From the NCBI GenBank assembly GCA_023441055.1, contig JAEZQY010000055.1, positions 1-10,834 on the forward strand: a stretch of DNA of 10,834 nt, written 5' to 3'. The notes beneath the pieces were generated by a model. It did no database searches. It was given only the letters and a program-made list of their open reading frames with translations, and was not told the origin of the DNA. The translations under genes and the position numbers were made by a program. The stretch is from Bacillota bacterium (GTDB lineage Bacteria > Bacillota > Bacilli > Paenibacillales > UBA4045). Of the stretch, positions 5,572-10,834 are shown in pieces. How positions within the stretch are numbered: position 1 is the first letter of the stretch; each line of letters starts with the position of its first letter.

Positions 5572-7182
5572 ACACCGAACATTCCTATCCCATACTTGGA
5601 TCGCACCGGTCCGGCAGCCAGATGGATCGTGGACGGCAAGCCGTTCATCGCGCTTTCTGGGGAAGTGCATAATTCCAGCTCTTCCTCGCTTGCATACATG
5701 GAGCCGATCTGGGCAAAGTTAAACAATCTTCATTGCAATACCGCAATTGTACCTGTATCGTGGGAGTTAATAGAGCCCATTGAAGGAGAGTTTGATTTCA
5801 CTTTGGTGGATGGACTCCTGGATGGTGCGCGGCGGCACGGATTGCGTCTGGTCCTCCTCTGGTTCGGTTCATGGAAGAATGGATCTTCCACATATACACC
5901 GAATTGGGTCAAGACTGATCCCGTCCGGTTTCCTAGGATGAAGCTGCAGAATGGATCGGTGACCCGCACTGTGACTTGCTTCTCAGAAGAAGCGAAGCAA
6001 GCCGACGCTAGGGCATTCACCGCGCTTATGGCGCATCTGCGGCAGGAGGACAGCTTGCATCGCACGGTCATTCTTGTGCAGGTCCAGAATGAAGTTGGCT
6101 TGCTCGGTTCTCCCCGTGATTACAGCGAGGCCGCGGAGCAAGCGTTCCTGTCCGAGGTTCCGACGAAGCTGATAGCCGATCTGGAGAATGGCAAGGATAC
6201 ACTGAGTCCGGAAGTGAGGCAAGCTTGGGCATGTGCGGGTGACAAGACGGAAGGCAGCTGGAAGGATGTATTCGGCGACTGTGCCGAAGAGGTGTTCATG
6301 TGCTGGCACATGGCCAGTTATATTGAATATGTTGCGTCAGCTGGCATTGCGGCTTACCCCTTGCCGATGTACGTGAATGCCTGGGGCAAGCAGCATGAGG
6401 GAGATACCCCGGGGCGCTACCCGAGCGGGGGTCCAGCCGCTCACATGTTCGAAGTATGGCGATCAGCTGCTCCAAGCATCGCTTTCTTCGCTCCGGATAT
6501 CTACCTAACCGATTTCCCAGCGGAATGTGAAGCCTACACGCGCGGCGGCAATCCGCTGTTCATACCGGAAGCGCGGCGCGACCGGTGGGCCGCATCCAAC
6601 GTCTTCTATGCGATCGGCAAGCATGCTGCCCTGGGATTCGCTCCCTTCGGGATCGAGAGCATCGGTTCCCGGGAACAACCTCCGGTTGGAGAGATCGTGC
6701 AGGATGTACTGAAATCGCATGCGGAAGCCGTTCTCGGCGAAGATGTTGGCGATATGCTAGCGCCCAGCTATCAAATTCTGGGCAACATGATGCCGCTGAT
6801 CGCTCAATATGCAGGAACCGATCAGATGACAGGGGTTCTGCAGCTACACGGTAAGGATGAGCAGACAGTGGAGCTCGGCGATTATCTGCTCAACGTCCGT
6901 TATCTGAATGACTTATCGACGCCAGGGGCTTATCCGGGAGCAGGTATTCTGATTGCAGAGTCACCACACGAGTTTATCATTGTAGGCCATGGATTCAGGG
7001 TGACATTCCTGTCTCGGCCAGGTGATCCGCCGCATGTGGATTTTCTAGCGATTGATGAGGGGATATACGAAGTGGACGGAGCCTGGACGAAGGGAAGACG
7101 AATGAACGGAGACGAGGGCATTGTCCATCTGGGGACGACACCAACGATTCTTAGAATATCCGTCTATAGCTTCGGCGGCTGA
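5569..7182 (+). CDS. GH35-like beta-galactosidase with C-terminal DUF5597 domain
   Basis: This 537-residue protein is probably a cytoplasmic exo-beta-D-galactosidase acting on the imported sugar. The N-terminal TIM barrel (about 10-350) starts with RWIVDGKPFIALSGEVHNSS, the GH35 opening, followed by AYMEPIWAKLNNLHCNTAIVPVSWELIEPIEGEFDF (about 43-78). The acid/base Glu is most likely Glu175 in VQVQNEVG, and the nucleophile Glu334 in PLFIPEARRD, placed by comparison with GH35 logic. GH35 proteins usually read E-N-E at the first site; here it is Q-N-E (Gln173), with the catalytic Glu retained. Residues from about 370 to the end match the DUF5597 tail found on Bgl35A-type bacterial enzymes (PHEFIIVGHGFRVTF, DEGIYEVDGAWTKGRRMNGDE). 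There is no signal peptide. The length agrees with the DUF5597 group. It starts 16 bp after the beta-helix gene and ends 31 bp before the kinase gene. Activity on beta-galactosides is family knowledge; the natural substrate is not established. Confidence 0.88.
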   Translation: MTPNIPIPYLDRTGPAARWIVDGKPFIALSGEVHNSSSSSLAYMEPIWAKLNNLHCNTAIVPVSWELIEPIEGEFDFTLVDGLLDGARRHGLRLVLLWFGSWKNGSSTYTPNWVKTDPVRFPRMKLQNGSVTRTVTCFSEEAKQADARAFTALMAHLRQEDSLHRTVILVQVQNEVGLLGSPRDYSEAAEQAFLSEVPTKLIADLENGKDTLSPEVRQAWACAGDKTEGSWKDVFGDCAEEVFMCWHMASYIEYVASAGIAAYPLPMYVNAWGKQHEGDTPGRYPSGGPAAHMFEVWRSAAPSIAFFAPDIYLTDFPAECEAYTRGGNPLFIPEARRDRWAASNVFYAIGKHAALGFAPFGIESIGSREQPPVGEIVQDVLKSHAEAVLGEDVGDMLAPSYQILGNMMPLIAQYAGTDQMTGVLQLHGKDEQTVELGDYLLNVRYLNDLSTPGAYPGAGILIAESPHEFIIVGHGFRVTFLSRPGDPPHVDFLAIDEGIYEVDGAWTKGRRMNGDEGIVHLGTTPTILRISVYSFGG

Positions 7183-7196
7183 CAGCAGTGAGATGC

Positions 7197-7205
7197 GGGG
7201 GGAGG
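7197..7205 (+). promoter_or_regulatory. Ribosome binding site that decides the kinase start
   Basis: GGGGGGAGG lies eight bases before the ATG at 7214. In-frame ATGs at 7121 (inside GH35) and 7193 (overlapping the purine run) have no suitable site, so the protein begins MSYFQNSVF, directly before its first membrane helix. Confidence 0.7.
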
Positions 7206-7213
7206 CTTCCGGT

Positions 7214-8938
7214 ATGTCCTATTTTCAGAACAGTGTATTCTCCAAAGTCGTGGCTATTATTATGATGCTGCTGATTTCGGTTGTCTTGATGTACACGTAC
7301 TCGAACCGCGTCTCGGTAAATGTGCTACAGGAGAAAATCGAAGTTGCCCAGTTCAGCAAATTTGACTTCTTCCTGAATCAGCTGACCGCCCAAATCGACG
7401 AGCTTGCACAAGTCGCCTATGTACTGAGCAACGACCAATCCATCCGTGAACTAGCGTACCTGTCCTACTACGAGAGTGACTATAGCCTCGTCGAATCGAA
7501 GAAGTCTATTATCAATAAGCTGGTCATGCAGGCGGCTACCCTGGACTGGATCGATCACCTATCCGTATACGCGCCCTCCAGTGGGCATGTGGTATCCATT
7601 CGTCCGGGGCTGCCTGCCATTCCCACTCATCTCGAAGGACCGCTTGAACCCAGTTGGCAATATGAGCAACGAGAAGATATGACGAATCGATTTGTCCGCT
7701 ATTCCGTCTTCCCGACAGTCGGCTATCTGGATGTAAGCCGGGCCAATGTGGTGGTGGAAATTGGATTCAACGAAGGTACCTTAATTTCGTATCTAGACAA
7801 TTACAAGCGAAGCGGACAAGGCGATCCCTTCCTCTATCATCCCGACCATGGCATTCTCCCTAATCGAACGGCTAACATGGAACGAGTATTGGATATTGCC
7901 CGCTACATTCAAGATCATCGCGCAACTTATTTAGACAGCAGCTCCATCTTCCATCTCGATGAGGATCTGGTCATGACGATGAAATCAGATTGGATGGGAT
8001 GGGTCGTCGTCGATCATCTGTCCCTTGAGCAGTTACTGCTTCCAATCAAGCAGACGAATCGGAATTTCTATCTGTCTACGGCGCTTCTCCTGTTGTTCGG
8101 TCTATTCGCCGCTTTCTTACTATACCGTCATATTCGATTACCCCTAAAGGAATTGGTTTCTAGCTTACAACGATTGAAGCGGGGAGATTTCTCGGTTCAA
8201 ATTGAGAGTAGGCCACGGAATGAATTCGGCTTCGTCATGGACCGGTTTAATGACATGGTCGCTCAAATCCGGCTATTGATCCAGAAGGTCTACGTGGAGG
8301 AACTGCGTGCCAAGGATGCGGAGTTGAAGCAGCTCCAATCCCAGATCAACCCGCACTTTCTGTATAACTGTCTGCATTTCATCCGCAATATGACGATTCT
8401 GGGTGACGACAAGGCGGTTATTTCCATGGCAGTCAACCTCGGAAGCTATTACCGGTACGTTACACGGGTTGACAATCCGATGGCACCGCTCAGTGAAGAG
8501 ATCGAGCTAGTGAGGAAGTATCTGCAGATCCAGTCCATGCGAATGAGCAGAATCCAGTTTCAGATCGACGTGCCGGAGCCGATGCTTGAGGCGAAGGTGC
8601 CTCGGCTTCTCGTACAACCGATTGTAGAGAATGCCTTGGTTCATGGCTTGGAGAAGCAGAAGAAGGAAGGCGTGCTGCGGATACAAGGAGAGATGACTTC
8701 GGAATATTACCGATTGATTGTGGAAGACAACGGAGCCGGCATGGACGAGGAACAGCTGCGTCGATTCGAGGCATCGCTGGATCAGCCGCTTCGTGAAGAC
8801 ATGGGTTACGGCGTATGGAATGTGCATCAGCGTCTGGTGAATCTCTTCGGAGAGGGCTCTGGTTTGCGGATGGAAGAGGCGGACGAGGGTGGTCTTCGGG
8901 TAACACTTGAATGGTCCAGGAGGCAGACAGATGTTTAA
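7214..8938 (+). CDS. Sensor histidine kinase, YesM type
   Basis: This 574-residue membrane kinase is the signal input of the locus. A short cytoplasmic N-terminus leads into a first membrane helix (about 11-28). An extracytoplasmic sensor region follows (about 30-280), then a second helix (about 286-305, ALLLLFGLFAAFLLY) and a HAMP linker (about 306-357, RLPLKELVSSLQRLKRGDF). The His_kinase (PF06580) box is KQLQSQINPHFLYNCLHF with phospho-acceptor His381. The ATPase domain has the N box with Asn473 (VENALVHG), the G1 box VEDNGAGMD (503-511, Asp505) and the G2 box GYGVWNVHQRL (531-541). All expected catalytic residues are intact. The sensor region is the variable Cache-like part of YesM proteins; its ligand cannot be read here. 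The gene follows GH35 by 31 bp and overlaps the regulator gene by 8 bp, so it is co-expressed with the enzymes it presumably controls. The name is a family match; many paralogues exist per genome. Confidence 0.94.
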   Translation: MSYFQNSVFSKVVAIIMMLLISVVLMYTYSNRVSVNVLQEKIEVAQFSKFDFFLNQLTAQIDELAQVAYVLSNDQSIRELAYLSYYESDYSLVESKKSIINKLVMQAATLDWIDHLSVYAPSSGHVVSIRPGLPAIPTHLEGPLEPSWQYEQREDMTNRFVRYSVFPTVGYLDVSRANVVVEIGFNEGTLISYLDNYKRSGQGDPFLYHPDHGILPNRTANMERVLDIARYIQDHRATYLDSSSIFHLDEDLVMTMKSDWMGWVVVDHLSLEQLLLPIKQTNRNFYLSTALLLLFGLFAAFLLYRHIRLPLKELVSSLQRLKRGDFSVQIESRPRNEFGFVMDRFNDMVAQIRLLIQKVYVEELRAKDAELKQLQSQINPHFLYNCLHFIRNMTILGDDKAVISMAVNLGSYYRYVTRVDNPMAPLSEEIELVRKYLQIQSMRMSRIQFQIDVPEPMLEAKVPRLLVQPIVENALVHGLEKQKKEGVLRIQGEMTSEYYRLIVEDNGAGMDEEQLRRFEASLDQPLREDMGYGVWNVHQRLVNLFGEGSGLRMEEADEGGLRVTLEWSRRQTDV

Positions 8939-10568
8939 TTTATTGATTGTCGATGACGAGGAAGCAGCGGTTGAGGCACTAGCGTTCTCTATCTCCGGAC
9001 AGGATCTGGAGATAGACGCGATTCATAAGGCGTATTCGGTTGAGGAAGCTCTGCATATTCTAAGGCGGCATTCAGTCGATGTCGTGATCACCGATATCCA
9101 GATGCCGGAAGAAGACGGACTGGTCCTGGTGAAAGCGATAGCGGAGAAATGGAAGCATATCAAATGCGTCCTGATCTCAGGTCATGCCGAATTTGAGTAT
9201 GCCCAAGACGCGATACGCTACGGAATTCAGGACTATCTGCTTAAACCAGTCGATGATGAAGATCTCTTCCGGGTAATCCGGAGCATTCAGCAGAAGCTGC
9301 GGAAGGAATGGGATGAGCATCTTTCACGCCGCCAGATCGAGAAGACGCTGCAGGAGAACCTTGCACTCTTGCGCAACAGTCTGCTGATCGAGCTGTTGGA
9401 AGGCCGTTCGTATGAGGAACCTAAGCTGGAGGAGAGGATGGCCGCCCTCCGCATACCATTCGCCTCCGGGCACCCAGCAACCTTGATGCTGATTCGATTG
9501 GAGGAGGGATTCTCCGCCTATGGTGTCCAAAGCCTGTTGCTGTTCGAGTTTGCCGTCACCAATATCGCGGAGGAGCTTTTTCAGGGGGCTTTTCACCTCT
9601 GGCCATGCAAGGACCGCCACGATTATCTAATCATTGCTGTCAGCCCGCTCAAGGCTGAGGATGAAGACAAGCAAGAGATGCTGGAGCGCTTGTCACTTCA
9701 GCTGCAGCAGAACGTTCGAACCTATCTGAAGGGGCAAATTTCCATAGCAGTGGGCATGTGGGGAAGCTTCCCCCATGATCTTCGCGGGATCTACGAGCAA
9801 CTGATGGTTTCGGTCCGCAAGAAGGCCGGTGGCGATCAAGGTTTCTATATTACCGTGAACGACCATCAGGATGACACGCGGATTCATTCGATCACATCCT
9901 TGTACGAGCCCCCGCTGTTCATCACTCTGCTTGAATCGGGTCGTTGGAAGGCGGCGACAGACAAGCTGGAACGCATATTCGAGGAACTCAGCCGAAACTT
10001 CCCCGAATCGCAAGAGCATCTGCGCGAAGTGATGTTCTTGATCTATTCGTCCTACTCCCATCTGGCTCATAAGAACGGCAAGGCGTTACACGATATCATT
10101 CTCCCAGACTATGAGCATCTGTTCTTCAGCAAGCATCTGCGACCAATTGGCCATTGCAGAGAGTGGGCGCTGCAGACGCTTGAGCGGATGCGAATCGATA
10201 TGGAAGATGACACCGCACAGAACCGCCATTCGATCGTTGAAGACGTGCGGGAATTTATTGAGACCCACCTGTCCGGTAACGTATCGCTCGCGGCCATTGC
10301 CGAGCACGTCTATCTGCATCCGGTGTATATGGCTAAAGTGTATAAGTCCCAGACTGGCGAATCCATCAGCGATTACTTGTATAGGCTGCGCATGGACAAA
10401 GCGGCTCATCGGTTGAAGACGAGCTACAGCAAGGTCTATGAGATCGCATCCGAGCTCGGCTATCGCAGCGCGCCGTACTTTATCAAGGTATTCAGGGATC
10501 ATTACGGCATCACCCCGCAGGAATACCGCGACCTGCATGCGGATAAGCATCGCGATCGGGAAGAGTAA
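8931..10568 (+). CDS. Response regulator with AraC-type DNA-binding domain, YesN type
   Basis: This 545-residue cytoplasmic transcription factor is the partner of the upstream kinase. The receiver domain (1-120) is complete: acidic pair Asp8-Asp9 (LLIVDDEEA), phospho-acceptor Asp55 (VITDIQMPEEDGL), Ser83 (LISGHAEFEYA) and Lys105 (YLLKPVDDEDL). Residues 130-430 form the long, poorly conserved middle region normal for YesN proteins. The C-terminus (about 434-537) has two AraC helix-turn-helix units: SLAAIAEHVYLHPVYMAKVYK, and the second around YEIASELGYRSAPYFIKVFRDHYGITPQEYR, the family signature. The start at 8931 has AGGAGG seven bases upstream, inside the kinase gene, and overlaps its last 8 bases, a sign of translational coupling. 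The ATG at 8907 lacks a ribosome site. It is the last gene of the rightward operon. It probably activates the divergent control region, but its binding site is not known. Confidence 0.94.
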   Translation: MFNLLIVDDEEAAVEALAFSISGQDLEIDAIHKAYSVEEALHILRRHSVDVVITDIQMPEEDGLVLVKAIAEKWKHIKCVLISGHAEFEYAQDAIRYGIQDYLLKPVDDEDLFRVIRSIQQKLRKEWDEHLSRRQIEKTLQENLALLRNSLLIELLEGRSYEEPKLEERMAALRIPFASGHPATLMLIRLEEGFSAYGVQSLLLFEFAVTNIAEELFQGAFHLWPCKDRHDYLIIAVSPLKAEDEDKQEMLERLSLQLQQNVRTYLKGQISIAVGMWGSFPHDLRGIYEQLMVSVRKKAGGDQGFYITVNDHQDDTRIHSITSLYEPPLFITLLESGRWKAATDKLERIFEELSRNFPESQEHLREVMFLIYSSYSHLAHKNGKALHDIILPDYEHLFFSKHLRPIGHCREWALQTLERMRIDMEDDTAQNRHSIVEDVREFIETHLSGNVSLAAIAEHVYLHPVYMAKVYKSQTGESISDYLYRLRMDKAAHRLKTSYSKVYEIASELGYRSAPYFIKVFRDHYGITPQEYRDLHADKHRDREE

Positions 10569-10622
10569 CACTTTAACGCATAGGCATTGACAATAGTCGG
10601 ACCATTGCGCGTCAGGGCTAGG
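10569..10622. other. Convergent gap between the regulator gene and the right-hand GH172 gene
   Basis: This 54 bp stretch lies between the ends of two genes that point at each other. A bidirectional terminator would be expected, but I see no stem-loop with a T run on either strand. Transcripts may end beyond it or by another mechanism. Confidence 0.5.
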
Positions 10623-10834
10623 CTAGATGACTTCCAGTCCATCATTATCCGGCAATGCAGGATGCGGGTTATGCGGCTCCGATTGATACCAGTAAGCGAC
10701 GGATGCAATATCATCCTTCAGTGGATTATAGCCACCGTCTGCCTTCCAGCCGAGCGCCTGGATTGTCACACGCAGGTCCTCCTCGAAGCGGATCGGATCC
10801 ATGATATGCCAGCGGTACATGCCGAAGCGTTGCT
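10623..10834 (-). CDS. GH172 (DUF2961) family glycosidase, C-terminal end (gene begins beyond the right edge)
   Basis: Only the last 69 codons and the stop (10623-10625) are present; the start lies past the right edge. The fragment reads QRFGMYRWHIMDPIRFEEDL, then RVTIQALGW and DDIASVAYWYQSEPH, ending in a proline-rich PHPALPDNDGLEVI. I recognise RWHIMDPIRFEEDLRVTIQALGW and the DDIASVAYWYQ stretch as the typical C-terminal end of DUF2961 proteins. It faces the regulator gene and belongs to a separate minus-strand unit. It is a different gene from the GH172 at the left edge, since that one begins at 421 and runs the other way out of the window. The role as a furanosidase is family knowledge; substrate and catalytic residues cannot be examined here. 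Confidence 0.8.
   Translation of the reverse strand, partial: QRFGMYRWHIMDPIRFEEDLRVTIQALGWKADGGYNPLKDDIASVAYWYQSEPHNPHPALPDNDGLEVI

Noticed and set aside
10086..10571. A 161-codon open frame on the minus strand opposite the AraC domain.
   Set aside because: It is antisense to a domain with clear family signature residues and resembles no known protein; it is explained by codon bias of the real gene.
10587..10592. A perfect TTGACA (-35-like) just after the regulator gene on the plus strand.
   Set aside because: No -10 box lies 16-18 bases downstream, and the only sequence that would be transcribed is antisense to the GH172 end.
1..10834. The two GH172 fragments at the window edges could be one gene if the window were a small circle; the codon phases even agree.
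   Set aside because: Joined they give only about 210 residues, while DUF2961 proteins are usually well over 300 residues, so the middle would be missing. The phase match has a one-in-three chance. Two separate genes is the simpler reading.

Overview
The window looks like chromosomal DNA of a Gram-positive carbohydrate degrader, most likely Paenibacillus or a close relative in the Bacillota. The evidence is the gene set: LplA/LplB/YtcP-type sugar importer parts without an ATPase, a YesM/YesN-type two-component pair, and large intracellular glycosidases. Strong AGGAGG-type ribosome binding sites and moderate GC fit the same group. The species assignment is inference from gene style, not from a marker gene.

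Layout. A divergent control region of about 234 bp (2271-2504) splits the locus into two transcription units. Leftward on the minus strand run an LplB-type permease (1359-2270), a YtcP/LplC-type permease (446-1324) and the first ~140 codons of a GH172 (DUF2961) glycosidase that leaves the window at position 1. Rightward on the plus strand run a solute-binding lipoprotein (2505-4250), a GC-rich hairpin (4279-4307), a cytoplasmic right-handed beta-helix protein (4347-5552), a GH35-like beta-galactosidase with a DUF5597 tail (5569-7182), a sensor histidine kinase (7214-8938) and an AraC-type response regulator (8931-10568). After a 54 bp gap a second GH172 gene converges from the right; only its last 69 codons (10623-10834, minus strand) are present.

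How it probably works. The lipoprotein captures an oligosaccharide outside the membrane and the two permeases import it, powered by an ATPase not present here (these importers usually share an MsmX-type ATPase). GH172, GH35/DUF5597 and the beta-helix protein have no visible secretion signal, so they would dismantle the sugar in the cytoplasm. The YesM-type kinase senses an extracellular cue, and the AraC-type regulator probably activates one or both divergent promoters, with possible carbon-catabolite control through a cre-like site. The substrate is not determined. GH172 is known for alpha-D-arabinofuranosidase and alpha-D-fructofuranosidase/difructose-anhydride activities and GH35 for beta-D-galactosidase, so a galactose-containing glycan carrying furanosyl decorations is the best guess.

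The most interesting unknowns are the beta-helix protein, the pairing of two GH172 genes around one locus, and what the sensor kinase detects. No RNA gene, mobile element, CRISPR array or clear pseudogene was seen. No stretch over 300 bp lacks a gene.
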